The notes: generated by a model not told the origin, from the letters alone. A stretch of 64,000 nt of DNA from Sulfitobacter sp. JL08 (GCF_003352045.1 NZ_CP025815.1:1860001-1924000); one strand, 5' to 3'; counted from the stretch's first letter, positions 1 through 8,375 are shown. A program made the numbers and translations.

Positions 1-803
1 TGCGCGGCCTGACCCGCGCCAGCCGCAAACTGGATGAAATCCTGAACCGCGTGCCGATGAAACAGGCGGCTTATGTCGGATCGTCCGCCTTTGCCCACAA
101 GGCCGGATTGCACGCCAGCGCCATCGCCAAAGACCCCGCCACATACGAACATATCGATCCCGCCAGCGTCGGCAACGCGCGCATCATTCCGATGTCAAAT
201 CAGGCGGGGCAATCCAATCTGCGCAAACGTTTGGAAGAGGCCGGATTGAACGTGCCCGCCAAAGACCCCGCACTGGCCCGCATTCTGGAAAGGGTCAAGG
301 AACGGGAGGCCGAAGGTTATTCCTATGACACCGCGCAAGCCTCGTTCGAATTGCTTGCCCGCGAGGAACTGGGGCAACTGCCCGAGTTTTTCGAGGTCAA
401 ACGCTACAAGGTCACGATCGAGCGGCGCAAGAACAAGTATGACCGCATGGTCAGCCTGTCCGAAGCCGTGGTCGTGGTGAAAGTGGATGGCGAGAAAAAG
501 CTGTCCGTCTCGGAAAGTATGGACGAAACCGGCAGTGATCGCGGCCCGGTCAACGCGCTGTCCAAGGCGCTGGCCAAGGATCTGGGCCGCTATCAGGACA
601 TGATTGATGATATGCGGCTGGTCGATTTCAAGGTGCGCATCACCCAGGGCGGAACCGAGGCGGTGACCCGCGTGATCATCGACAGCGAAGACCGCACCGG
701 GCGGCGCTGGTCAACGGTGGGTGTGTCCGCCAACATAGTCGACGCCTCGTTTCAGGCGCTGATTGATGCGATCCGCTGGAAGCTGATCCGTGACCTTAAG
801 TGA
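1..803 (+). CDS. cimA: Citramalate synthase, C-terminal part (5' truncated by window)
   Basis: The reading frame is open from the first bases of the window, so only the last 267 or so residues are present. The piece starts at the end of the TIM-barrel catalytic domain (ending ...AYVGSSAFAHKAGLH, the conserved HKAGLHAS motif of the isopropylmalate/citramalate synthase family) and runs through the linker and the C-terminal regulatory LeuA dimer domain. The enzyme condenses pyruvate and acetyl-CoA to citramalate, feeding 2-oxobutyrate and isoleucine. CimA rather than LeuA is favoured by the SSAFAHKAGLHASAI and PSNQAGQSN-like (here MSNQAGQSN) signatures and the long C-terminal domain. It overlaps the next gene by 14 bases. 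Confidence 0.88.
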   Translation, partial: RGLTRASRKLDEILNRVPMKQAAYVGSSAFAHKAGLHASAIAKDPATYEHIDPASVGNARIIPMSNQAGQSNLRKRLEEAGLNVPAKDPALARILERVKEREAEGYSYDTAQASFELLAREELGQLPEFFEVKRYKVTIERRKNKYDRMVSLSEAVVVVKVDGEKKLSVSESMDETGSDRGPVNALSKALAKDLGRYQDMIDDMRLVDFKVRITQGGTEAVTRVIIDSEDRTGRRWSTVGVSANIVDASFQALIDAIRWKLIRDLK

Positions 804-1566
804 GGACATCACCGCCTGCGCCGCCATCGTCGAGCGCGGCGATCCCGACAGGTTCATGGTGGCGATGGCCGCCCCGGTGGCCGCGCGCCGCGTTCTGTTT
901 CCACTTTACGCTTTCAACGTCGAAGTTTCGCGCGCGCCCTGGGTGACAGAAGAAACCATGATCGCGGAAATGCGCCTGCAATGGTGGCGAGACGCGATCG
1001 AGGAGATTGCCAAGGGTGGCACCGTGCGCCGCCACGAGGTGGTGACCCCGCTGGCGGACATCCTGACACCCGACATGGCCGCCGGAATGGATGAGATGAT
1101 CGCGGTAAGGCGTTGGGATATATACAAAGATCCGTTCGAAGATGCCGCGCATTTCGACCGCTATATTGATCAAAGTGCCGGCACGCTGATGTGGGTTGCA
1201 GCCCGTATTCTGGGCGCCGCCGACGAAGCCGTAGTGCGTGACGTTGGCTATGCCGGCGGTGTGGCCGCGTGGCTGCGCGCCATTCCCGATCTTGAGGCGC
1301 GCAAGCGTGTGCCGCTTCTGGATGGTACAGCAGACGGGGTGCGCGCGCTGGCCCGGGGTGCGCTGGACAGATTGCAGAGGGCGCGCAGCAATCGGCGGGC
1401 CATCTCGCGCGCGGCAGCGCCTGCCTTGCTGTCCGGATGGCAAAGCGGCGCGATCCTGAAACAGGCGGTGGCAGACCCGCAGGCCGTGGCAAACGGCACC
1501 TTGGGCCAAAGCGAGGCGAAAAAGCGGTTTACCCTGATGTGGGGCGCGGCAACAGGGCGCTGGTAA
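790..1566 (+). CDS. Squalene/phytoene synthase family protein (NDUFAF6-like)
   Basis: This 258-residue protein starts at a GTG inside the end of cimA. It has the all-helical isoprenoid-synthase fold signature of the family (LYAFNVEVSRA near residue 38, EMRLQWWRDAIEEI near residue 60, DRYIDQSAGTLMWVAARILG near residue 123). The first Asp-rich motif of true phytoene synthases (DxxxD) is not evident; only QWWRD is seen, and the second Asp-rich motif is also weak. That pattern fits the NDUFAF6/Sicily-like branch, linked in mitochondria to respiratory complex I assembly, better than a carotenoid enzyme. No carotenoid genes are nearby. The family is certain; the function is inferred. Confidence 0.75.
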   Translation: MTLSEDITACAAIVERGDPDRFMVAMAAPVAARRVLFPLYAFNVEVSRAPWVTEETMIAEMRLQWWRDAIEEIAKGGTVRRHEVVTPLADILTPDMAAGMDEMIAVRRWDIYKDPFEDAAHFDRYIDQSAGTLMWVAARILGAADEAVVRDVGYAGGVAAWLRAIPDLEARKRVPLLDGTADGVRALARGALDRLQRARSNRRAISRAAAPALLSGWQSGAILKQAVADPQAVANGTLGQSEAKKRFTLMWGAATGRW

Positions 1567-1579
1567 AGCGCGCGGCGCG

Positions 1580-2803
1580 TCAGGCGGTTTGTTCGCGCGG
1601 GCGCAGCATCAACCAGATCAGCGCGCCACCCGCCAGCGCCAGAAACGGGATCATCGCGATATTGACGGCATACCAGCCCTGAACCGCATCGCCACCCGAA
1701 CAGTTCATCAATCCACCCGATGCAAGTGACGCGAAGGTGACACCGCCAAAGACCAGCAAATCGTTCAGGCCCTGCATCCGGCCGCGTTCATGCGGCTCGT
1801 GTGAGGTGGTCAGCATCGTTGTCGCGCCGATGAAACCGAAATTCCACCCGATCCCCAGCAGGATCAGCGCGATGAAGAAATGCCCCAGTTCCACACCGCT
1901 CAGCGCCACGCCCCCCGCAACCCCAAGGATCAGCAGGCCCAGCCCCATGATCTTTTCCACGCCAAAGCGCGCAATCAGATGACCGGTGAAAAACGACGGC
2001 GCAAACATCGCCAGCACATGCCCCGTCACCACGTCAGACGCATCCGCCACGCCGAACCCGCAGCCGACAACCGCCAGCGGCGTCGACGTCATGACAAGGT
2101 TCATCAGCGCATAGGACACCATGGCGCAGATCACCGCGACGGCGATACGCGGTGTTGTCAGCAATTCCCAACGCGTGCGGCCCCGCGGGCTGTCCAGCGT
2201 GGGGGCAGGGGGCTTGGGAATGCGCAAGAACAGGAAAAACACCATGCCCAACAGGTTCATACCGATGGCCGCCATATAGACAGGAAAGAACCGCATTACG
2301 GTGGCGTCGGCGGTATGACTGCTCAGATAGCCTACCAGTTGCGGGCCGATCACGGCCGAAATCAGACCGCCCGCCATGACATAGGAAATCGCCTTGGGTT
2401 TGAACGCATCCGATGCGGTATCGGCTGCGGCAAAGCGGAAAAAACCCTGCGATGACATGTAGATGCCCGTCAGGTAACTGCCGGCAAGGAAAATCCAGAA
2501 ATTCGACAAGGTCAGCGCATAGGCAGACACTGCGGCCCCGATCAACCCGCCCAATGCGCCAACATAGAAACCGCTTTTGCGGCCAAAGCGCTGCATCAGC
2601 GGGCTAAGCCACGGCGCGGTGGTCATCGATCCGAACACGATCAGCGATATGGGCAGGGTGGCCAGACACGCATTGGGGGCAAGCTGTTGCCCGGCCAGAC
2701 CGCCGATGACGAAAATCATCGTGATCTGACTGCCTAGAAACGCCTGCGCCGCCACCAGAACGGCCACGTTGCGTTTCGCCAGCGAGTCATTGGAAGGTGT
2801 CAT
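1580..2803 (-). CDS. MFS transporter
   Basis: A 407-residue polytopic membrane protein with about 12 hydrophobic segments in two halves, typical of the major facilitator superfamily. The start chosen is the ATG giving MTPSNDSLAKRN; an upstream in-frame extension of 31 residues has no membrane or signal character and lacks a ribosome site. Family-typical loop residues are visible after the second helix (PLMQRFGRKSGFY) and in the second half (GLNDLLVFGGV, EPHERGRMQG). The latter motif occurs in drug/metabolite-efflux-type carriers. Substrate is unknown. It converges on the preceding gene with 13 bases between stops. Confidence 0.85.
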   Translation of the reverse strand: MTPSNDSLAKRNVAVLVAAQAFLGSQITMIFVIGGLAGQQLAPNACLATLPISLIVFGSMTTAPWLSPLMQRFGRKSGFYVGALGGLIGAAVSAYALTLSNFWIFLAGSYLTGIYMSSQGFFRFAAADTASDAFKPKAISYVMAGGLISAVIGPQLVGYLSSHTADATVMRFFPVYMAAIGMNLLGMVFFLFLRIPKPPAPTLDSPRGRTRWELLTTPRIAVAVICAMVSYALMNLVMTSTPLAVVGCGFGVADASDVVTGHVLAMFAPSFFTGHLIARFGVEKIMGLGLLILGVAGGVALSGVELGHFFIALILLGIGWNFGFIGATTMLTTSHEPHERGRMQGLNDLLVFGGVTFASLASGGLMNCSGGDAVQGWYAVNIAMIPFLALAGGALIWLMLRPREQTA

Positions 2804-2878
2804 GGCGATGGCGTATATAGGAATTCGGGGGGGTTCAAGCGGCTTGCAACATCCCCGGCAGGTTCTAAGGTGCGCGGA

Positions 2879-3622
2879 ATGAACACGCCCCACCATCTTC
2901 TGTTATTGGCCGGTGCAAGCGAAGCGCGCGGTATTGCGGATGCGCTGCGGTCCTGCGACCAAATGCGCGTGACAGCATCGCTGCATTTTGCGGAACGCAC
3001 TGCAGGGCCGCTTGCGGTGCCCACCCGCATCGGCGGCTTTGGTGGCGGTAACAGGTTTGCCGCGTTTCTGGCCGAAAACCGGATCACCGCCGTTCTTGAT
3101 GCCACGCACCCGTTCGCGGCAGAGATCACACAGCGCAGCCGCCGGATATGCAGGGACCTGAACCTGCCCTATGCGCAGGTTCTGCGCCCCGAATGGCAAG
3201 CGGTTAAAGGTGATATCTGGCACGATGTTGGCGACGAAACAGAAGCGGCGCAGATCATTCCGCCAGAGGCACGCGTGTTCACCACCACGGGCCGTGCCAC
3301 AATTGAAAAATTCGCAGGGCTGCGCGCGCAACACCTGTTCGTGCGCCAGCTGCGCGACGGGGCCCAACCCAGACCTGTGGACAGAATGACTTATGTGCGC
3401 GGCGTCGGTCCGTTCTCTGTTACCGACGAAATCGCCCTGTTTCAAAAGCTGAACATCACCTGGCTGGTGGCGCGCAATGCGGGCGGCGTGATCAATTACA
3501 CCAAGATCGAGGCGGCGCGCGCTTTGGGGATCGACGTGGCGATGATCCGGCGGCCCTCGCAATCCGGTGCATCGGAACTGCAAACCGTTACAGACGCGCT
3601 GGAGTGGGTGGCAACGTTATGA
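2879..3622 (+). CDS. cobK: Precorrin-6A reductase (cobalamin biosynthesis)
   Basis: CobK/CbiJ reduces precorrin-6A to dihydro-precorrin-6 with NADPH in the aerobic corrin ring pathway. The protein (247 residues, usual size) has the N-terminal dinucleotide-binding start LLLLAGASEARGIA, the DATHPFA motif near residue 83, TTGR near residue 141, and a C-terminal VARNAGG motif. ATG at 2879 is preferred over an in-frame GTG at 2870, because AAGG sits eight bases upstream of the ATG. No other cob genes are in the window. The stop overlaps the start of the glycosylase gene (ATGA), so the two are co-translated. Confidence 0.88.
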   Translation: MNTPHHLLLLAGASEARGIADALRSCDQMRVTASLHFAERTAGPLAVPTRIGGFGGGNRFAAFLAENRITAVLDATHPFAAEITQRSRRICRDLNLPYAQVLRPEWQAVKGDIWHDVGDETEAAQIIPPEARVFTTTGRATIEKFAGLRAQHLFVRQLRDGAQPRPVDRMTYVRGVGPFSVTDEIALFQKLNITWLVARNAGGVINYTKIEAARALGIDVAMIRRPSQSGASELQTVTDALEWVATL

Positions 3623-4278
3623 GTGTCGGACCAAAGACGCAGCCAGAAATCGGGCGCGTGATCCATTGCGATGCCTGTGTTGCCGAAGGGGCGGCGTGGC
3701 TGGCCCAACGCGATGCCCGGTTTGCGCACGCGCTGGCACAAACGGGTCCGTTGCCGCTGCGTCTGAAACCTGACGGGTTTGGCCCGTTGCTGAACGCGAT
3801 TGTCAGCCAGCAGGTCAGCGTGGCGTCGGCCAATGCGATCTGGGCGCGGCTGGAAAATGCGGGTCTGACGGACGCCGCAGCCATTCTGGGCGTCGATGAT
3901 GAAACGTTGCGCGCCGTTGGGATGAGCCGCCAGAAAGCGCGCTATGCCCGCGCGCTGGCAGAGGCGGATATCGATTACGCCGCGTTGCGCGAAGTGCCAT
4001 CAGAACAGGTGATCAAGACGCTGGTTACTGTTCCGGGCATCGGGGTATGGACGGCAGAAATCTACACCATGTTCAGCCTTGGGCGCGCCGACATTTTTGC
4101 CCCCGGTGATCTGGCCCTGCAGGAATCCGCGCGGATATTGTTTGATCTGCCCGCGCGCCCCAAAGATCGTGCCTTGCGTGATATGGCGCGGGATTGGGCC
4201 CCCTGGCGGTCAGTCGCGGCCCGCGCGCTGTGGGCCTATTACCGCGTGGCGACAAAGAACAAGGGCCTGTCAGACTGA
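3619..4278 (+). CDS. DNA-3-methyladenine glycosylase II (AlkA/HhH-GPD type)
   Basis: A 219-residue base-excision repair glycosylase that removes alkylated purines. It has the helix-hairpin-helix LVTVPGIGVWTAEIY followed by the catalytic aspartate in APGDLALQES, which matches the HhH-GPD family. It is short compared with E. coli AlkA (282) and lacks the N-terminal beta domain, as in many bacterial 3-methyladenine glycosylases. The start ATG overlaps the cobK stop by four bases. An in-frame GTG 15 bases upstream is an alternative. The pairing with cobK is probably only positional. Confidence 0.88.
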   Translation: MSVGPKTQPEIGRVIHCDACVAEGAAWLAQRDARFAHALAQTGPLPLRLKPDGFGPLLNAIVSQQVSVASANAIWARLENAGLTDAAAILGVDDETLRAVGMSRQKARYARALAEADIDYAALREVPSEQVIKTLVTVPGIGVWTAEIYTMFSLGRADIFAPGDLALQESARILFDLPARPKDRALRDMARDWAPWRSVAARALWAYYRVATKNKGLSD

Positions 4279-4285
4279 CAGGCCC
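4263..4285 (+). terminator. Hairpin at the end of the glycosylase gene
   Basis: A perfect 10-bp stem (GGGCCTGTCA / TGACAGGCCC) with a three-base loop that contains the stop codon of the glycosylase gene. Only a weak T-run follows (CGTTGTGGTTG), so termination efficiency is uncertain. It lies between convergent genes and could act on either strand. Confidence 0.5.
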
Positions 4286-4323
4286 CGTTGTGGTTGCACT
4301 CTGATCGTAAGCAGGTGATTGGA

Positions 4324-5223
4324 TTACTCGACCGGCGTCCAATCCTCTGTCGGGTCATAGGCCGTCATGCCCGCAGCTATTTCCAGCGTGTCTTCGCCCA
4401 GAATCGCTTCAAGCACCACACCGTTTTCGGACACCATAAAGCTGTGGATGCCGGTTTCGCCGAACACGGCGGGCACCGCCAGCAGGGCGTGCCCACCAAC
4501 CATGTTGTCATTGACAAGATAGCTCATTTCGCCGCCCGGCGCGGCGGCGGATTGTTCGGTCAGAATGCGGAAATAATACCCGGAATAGGGTTCGGGGTCA
4601 TAATCCTGCTCACCATCGCTAAAGCCGGTGGCCGATGCACGGGCGAACAGTTCGCCCAGCGGGCTGTCGGGATCGGCCCAGAACAGGCCGTCCCGTTCGG
4701 TTTCGGACGTTGAAATGATCTGGCTGGCAAATTCCATCACGCCATCGCCATCATGATCGTTCAGCCGGAACGTCGCCTGAATATCGACATAGGCGTCCAT
4801 CAGTTCCAGGATCTCCAGCTCGTTCAGGCCGACCTCGCGCAGTGCCACTTCTTCGCGGCCTGTTTCATTGTCAAACGCCCAACCGTCGCCGGTTTTGGCC
4901 AGAGGTACGGGAAACGGCCAGCCTTCGGCGCCCAGTGCAATAACAACCGATCCGTCTTCTTGCGGGACCATCCGGTAGCCTTCGTTGTAAAGCGCCAGCA
5001 GAACAAATCGGTTTGCCGCGTCTTCATCAGGATCGCCATCAGACAGATAATCTTCGGCCTCTGCGCCGAAAACCGTCAGGACCGCATCGCGATCGCCTGT
5101 CTTCAAGGCCGACATCATCGCGTCCAGTGCATCCTGTGGCGACGCATAAGTGGCAGGGTCGGCCGCAAGCGGGGACGCAAGAAACAGCATCAGGGCCAAT
5201 GGTTTGAGAAATTTGGTTTTCAT
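4324..5223 (-). CDS. DUF2950 family secreted protein
   Basis: A 299-residue protein with a Sec signal peptide (MKTKFLKPLALMLFLASPLAA, cleavage near residue 21). Family features include a DALDAMMSALKTGD region, the WPFPVPL block near residue 101, a Ca-binding-like DHDGDGVMEFA segment near residue 150, and YSGYYFRIL near residue 211. DUF2950 proteins have no established function. It follows the DUF3300 gene by four bases on the same strand, and this pairing recurs in proteobacteria, so the two probably act together in the periplasm or envelope. Confidence 0.85.
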   Translation of the reverse strand: MKTKFLKPLALMLFLASPLAADPATYASPQDALDAMMSALKTGDRDAVLTVFGAEAEDYLSDGDPDEDAANRFVLLALYNEGYRMVPQEDGSVVIALGAEGWPFPVPLAKTGDGWAFDNETGREEVALREVGLNELEILELMDAYVDIQATFRLNDHDGDGVMEFASQIISTSETERDGLFWADPDSPLGELFARASATGFSDGEQDYDPEPYSGYYFRILTEQSAAAPGGEMSYLVNDNMVGGHALLAVPAVFGETGIHSFMVSENGVVLEAILGEDTLEIAAGMTAYDPTEDWTPVE

Positions 5224-5227
5224 GATC

Positions 5228-6583
5228 TTATCTCCGACCTTTGGCTTTGCGTCCGCTGGCCTTGCCGCGGCTGGAGGCCTTACGGGCCTTGGGGGCAGAG
5301 GCGCGCTTGGCCGTCGCCTTAGGTTTCTTATGTGGCTTCGCCTGTTTCACAGGCGGCCGCTTGGCAGCGGGTTTCTTGACCGCAGGTTTGGCCGCCGGTT
5401 TTTTCGCCGCAGGTCTTTGGGCGGCAGGTTTCGCCGCTTTCGGGCGGTTTACTTGTGGTTTCTTCGCGGTTTTGTTGATTGCATTCCGCTTGGCGCCATC
5501 CGGTGTTCTGGACGGGCGGTTCACTTGCGGGCGTTTGTTGTCAACGCCGGGCCGGCTGATATCGGCGGCACCGGATTTGTTTGACAATTGCGTGCGCAAA
5601 CTGTCCCCGCGGGTCTCTTTCTTGTTGACCGGCAGCTTGGTTTTACCGTTCGGGTCGCGCTTGGCCGCGATCTTGTCCTTGGCATCCTTCTGACGGTCCG
5701 GATCGGGTTTCCAACTGCCATCCGGGTTGCGATCGGGGCGTTCCGGACGGTTATTGCCGACATTAACGTTGTTGCCGATGTTCACATTTCCGTCGACATC
5801 AATATCCACGTCCGGACGTGGATAGATCGGGCCACCGCCCCAGCCACCGCAATTGCGACAGCCCCAGTAATCGTTCCAGTCGTCATCATCGTCGAATATG
5901 GCATCGATCAGGGCAAATGTGCCAAAGGCCACCGCGCCGGTGACAAGCGCATCACCGACCACGTTGTCATTATTGTAGACCACCTGCGGGTCATATTGCG
6001 GCACATAGACCACTTCGGGATTGGTGGGCTGGATCACCACTGTTTCCGCCTGCGTCACCTCGTCCTGGGTGACTTCGACGGTTTGTTCTTCGCCGCTGAT
6101 CAGCGCACCGGAATTAACGGCTTGCGCCCGCATGGTTTGCACAGCCGCCATGACGTCATCGCTTTGCGCAAGCATCGCGTTGCCCATTGTTTCGGTCCAT
6201 TCCACATGTGACGCCATGTCGGACAACACGTCAGGAAAGGCTGTGGCCAGAACCTCGACGCTGGGATCCCATTCTTCGGCCTCGATCAGGGCATTCATCG
6301 TTTCGGGATCCGCGCCATCATTCATGGCCAGCAGACGATCGCCCTTGATCACTTCCAGCGGATAGGTAGAGGCCACCAGAATCTGGATCAGCAACGTATC
6401 AGGATAAAGCGCAACCGGCGCGACAAGGTTTTCAAGTTCGGCCTGAGTCAACAGGTCCGCGTCGTCGCTTTCGGTGTCGGTTTGGGCGGCATCCTCCGAT
6501 GCCGTATCTGTGGATTGCGCATAGGCCGCCGGCGCGCCAGCCAGCAACAGGGCAATCCATAAGGCTTTGACAGACTGTGGCAC
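5228..6583 (-). CDS. DUF3300 family secreted protein with histone-H1-like tail
   Basis: A 451-residue protein starting at a GTG nine bases after GGGGAG. It has a signal peptide ending AAYAQS, an acidic linker (residues 25-45), then the DUF3300 core (LVAPVALYPDTLL near residue 53, WDPSVEVLATAFPDVL near residue 105, VYVPQYDP near residue 193). A short Gly/Trp/Asp segment follows (DDDDWNDYWG). From about residue 300 to the end it is very basic and rich in Lys, Ala and Pro, with repeated KKPAAKP-like units that resemble histone H1 or bacterial H1-like tails. A basic tail on an exported protein suggests binding to polyanions (LPS, DNA, exopolysaccharide), but that is inference. It is first in an operon with the DUF2950 gene. 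Confidence 0.85.
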   Translation of the reverse strand: MPQSVKALWIALLLAGAPAAYAQSTDTASEDAAQTDTESDDADLLTQAELENLVAPVALYPDTLLIQILVASTYPLEVIKGDRLLAMNDGADPETMNALIEAEEWDPSVEVLATAFPDVLSDMASHVEWTETMGNAMLAQSDDVMAAVQTMRAQAVNSGALISGEEQTVEVTQDEVTQAETVVIQPTNPEVVYVPQYDPQVVYNNDNVVGDALVTGAVAFGTFALIDAIFDDDDDWNDYWGCRNCGGWGGGPIYPRPDVDIDVDGNVNIGNNVNVGNNRPERPDRNPDGSWKPDPDRQKDAKDKIAAKRDPNGKTKLPVNKKETRGDSLRTQLSNKSGAADISRPGVDNKRPQVNRPSRTPDGAKRNAINKTAKKPQVNRPKAAKPAAQRPAAKKPAAKPAVKKPAAKRPPVKQAKPHKKPKATAKRASAPKARKASSRGKASGRKAKGRR

Positions 6584-6609
6584 GAAACAAGGCTCCCCGA
6601 TGATGTTTG

Positions 6610-6639
6610 ATTATCAAAAGGTTATTGATTGGTATCCAA
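6610..6639 (-). promoter_or_regulatory. Possible promoter and dyad upstream of the DUF3300 gene
   Basis: On the minus strand a -35-like TTGGAT and a -10-like GATAAT are separated by 18 bases, about 27 bases before the GTG start. The -10 overlaps a short perfect dyad, TTTGAT-T-ATCAAA (6606-6618), which could be an operator. This is weak evidence from sequence alone. Confidence 0.3.
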
Positions 6640-6780
6640 AGTGCAACCGGTTTAACGCCTGCCCGCCAAGATATTGTGTGCTGCCTGAGGCGCGGCCGCT
6701 GTTGCTCTGCGGGCTTGTTTCCGGCGATGGCAAGTGTCAGACACATCCACAGTCGGGAGCAAACAGAGGGTAAGGCACGC

Positions 6781-7446
6781 ATGACACGGGTTTTAAAAGC
6801 GGGGCGTCGCGCGTCCCTGTCAGGGGATGTGCGATCAGTTGTGGTGTTTCTGCATGGCTACGGCGCCAACGGCGCTGATCTGCTTGGGCTGGCCGATCCG
6901 CTGGCCGAACATCTGCCCGATACGTTGTTCGTGGCGCCCGACGCCCCCGAAGACTGTGCCGGTGCGCCGATGGGTTTTCAGTGGTTTCCGATCCCGTGGA
7001 TTGACGGATCGTCCGAAGAAGAGGCCGAACGTGGCATGCGCGCGGCGGTGGATGATCTGAATGCGTTTCTGGACGCGCTGATGGTGGACGAAGATGTTAT
7101 GCCCGAACAGGTCGTCCTGTTCGGGTTTTCCCAGGGCACGATGATGGCGCTGCACGTGGCGCCGCGCCGCGAAGATGAAGTGGCGGGTGTGGTGGCCTTT
7201 TCGGGCCGTTTGGTATCACCCGAAACACTTGAGGACGAAGTGGTCGTGCGCCCGCCGGTTCTGCTGGTTCATGGTGACGCGGATGATGTGGTGCCGCCGC
7301 AATCTCTGCCGCAGGCTGCCGAAGCCCTGCAAGCGGCCGGTTTCAAAGAGGTTTACGCCCATGTCATGAAAGGCACCGGCCACGGTATCGCACCCGACGG
7401 TCTGAGCGTGGCGCTTGCGTTCATGCGAGACAAGCTGGGGCTTTAG
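6781..7446 (+). CDS. Serine esterase / phospholipase-carboxylesterase family
   Basis: A 221-residue alpha/beta hydrolase of the carboxylesterase/YpfH type. It shows the oxyanion strand VVVFLHGYGANG near residue 20, the nucleophile elbow GFSQG (Ser near residue 117), the acid-bearing HGDADDVVPP near residue 163, and the catalytic His in GTGHGI near residue 199. The ATG at 6781 follows GAGGGTAAGGC, and translation from farther upstream would lack family similarity. It acts on short acyl or lysophospholipid esters in the cytoplasm; the substrate is not predictable. It is a single gene, divergent from the DUF3300 operon. Confidence 0.85.
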   Translation: MTRVLKAGRRASLSGDVRSVVVFLHGYGANGADLLGLADPLAEHLPDTLFVAPDAPEDCAGAPMGFQWFPIPWIDGSSEEEAERGMRAAVDDLNAFLDALMVDEDVMPEQVVLFGFSQGTMMALHVAPRREDEVAGVVAFSGRLVSPETLEDEVVVRPPVLLVHGDADDVVPPQSLPQAAEALQAAGFKEVYAHVMKGTGHGIAPDGLSVALAFMRDKLGL

Positions 7447-7496
7447 CGGGTTTCGCGCCCACCGTATGTGGGCCCGACACCGCGCGCGGCCCCGCC

Positions 7497-7561
7497 TGTG
7501 GATAAGTGTCATCGCGGCGTTACGGAATCATACTATCCAATCTGCGACATGTTGTGGATAA
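7497..7561 (-). promoter_or_regulatory. Two perfect DnaA boxes
   Basis: The nine-base sequence TGTGGATAA (reverse complement of the consensus DnaA box TTATCCACA) occurs at 7497-7505 and again at 7553-7561, in the same orientation and 56 bases apart. Both lie directly upstream of the probable promoter of the HNH nuclease gene. This suggests control by, or titration of, DnaA. No AT-rich unwinding element or dnaA/hemE-type neighbours are present, so an origin is unlikely. Confidence 0.6.
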
Positions 7562-7569
7562 ACGGGGGC

Positions 7570-7597
7570 TTGCCAGCTTCGAACCACGATATATAGT
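7570..7597 (+). promoter_or_regulatory. Probable promoter of the HNH nuclease gene
   Basis: A -35-like TTGCCA and a -10-like TATAGT with a 16-base spacer lie about 75 bases before the start codon. The transcript would carry a hairpin leader with a 7-bp stem (ACCGGGG at 7608-7614 with CCCCGGT at 7627-7633). Confidence 0.45.
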
Positions 7598-7672
7598 CAG
7601 TCACAAGACCGGGGACAGAGTCTTTGCCCCGGTGGATGTTTAAAGGCAGACCCGGCGAGGTATGAGTCTGAG

Positions 7673-8257
7673 ATGGACGGCGATTTTAGAACTGAGTTTG
7701 TGCGGGCACCGGGGGCGTTGAAACAGCATCCGGCATTGGTGTTGAATGCGGATTACCGGCCATTGTCCTATTATCCGCTGTCGCTGTGGCCCTGGCAGGA
7801 GGCGGTCAAGGCGGCCTGGCTCGACAGGGTCGATATCGTGGCGGAATATGACACCGTGGTCAGAAGCCCCAGTACCGAGATCAGGATACCATCGGTTGTT
7901 GTCCTCAAAGATTATGTCAAACCTCAAAAGCGCGTGGCCTTCACGCGCTTTAATTTATTTCTGAGGGACGAATTCCGCTGCCAGTACTGTGGCGCCAAGG
8001 GCGATCTGACCTTTGATCATGTTGTACCGCGCGCCAGTGGCGGTGTGACAAGCTGGCAGAATGTGGTGGCCGCATGCAGCCCGTGCAACCTGCGCAAGGG
8101 ATCAAAGCCGCTGCACCGCACCGGCATGAACCTGCGCAAACCACCACGCCAGCCCGCATCCGAAGAACTGCGCAACATGGGCCGCAAATTTCCGCCGGGC
8201 CACCTGCACGAAAGCTGGATGGATTTCCTCTACTGGGATGCCGAACTGGAAGCCTAG
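7673..8257 (+). CDS. HNH endonuclease family protein
   Basis: A 194-residue protein with a zinc-type HNH domain in the C-terminal half: CQYCGAKGDLTFDHVVPRASGG near residues 101-122 and ACSPCNLRKGSKP near residues 132-144. The two CxxC pairs bind the structural zinc, and DHV holds the catalytic His. The N-terminal half (ALVLNADYRPLSYYPLSLW) matches the widespread bacterial HNH family often found as a solitary chromosomal gene. It could nick or cleave DNA, but its role in this lineage is unknown. The ribosome site is weak (GAGG 13 bases upstream). DnaA boxes upstream hint at cell-cycle-linked expression. Confidence 0.88.
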   Translation: MDGDFRTEFVRAPGALKQHPALVLNADYRPLSYYPLSLWPWQEAVKAAWLDRVDIVAEYDTVVRSPSTEIRIPSVVVLKDYVKPQKRVAFTRFNLFLRDEFRCQYCGAKGDLTFDHVVPRASGGVTSWQNVVAACSPCNLRKGSKPLHRTGMNLRKPPRQPASEELRNMGRKFPPGHLHESWMDFLYWDAELEA

Positions 8258-8366
8258 GGTCTGGACCCTGACAGGGGTTAAGCGGCCATTAGGTGCGTTT
8301 GTTTTGTGGGACTTGGGGGCGGGACAAAGTTGCTGTTCGTTGTTTCCAACGCCCATGAGCCAAATC

Positions 8367-8375
8367 TGGTATAAT
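8367..8375 (+). promoter_or_regulatory. Extended -10 promoter of the GNAT gene
   Basis: TGGTATAAT is a perfect extended -10 element (TGn plus TATAAT), 51 bases before the start codon of the acetyltransferase gene. No good -35 is visible at the usual spacing, as expected for extended -10 promoters. Confidence 0.5.

Noticed and set aside
6606-6618. FNR/Dnr binding site in the DUF3300 promoter region
   Set aside because: The half sites TTGAT and ATCAA are there, but the spacer is one base instead of four.
7447-7672. Replication origin because of DnaA boxes
   Set aside because: Only two boxes, no AT-rich unwinding element and none of the usual origin neighbours; promoter control fits better.
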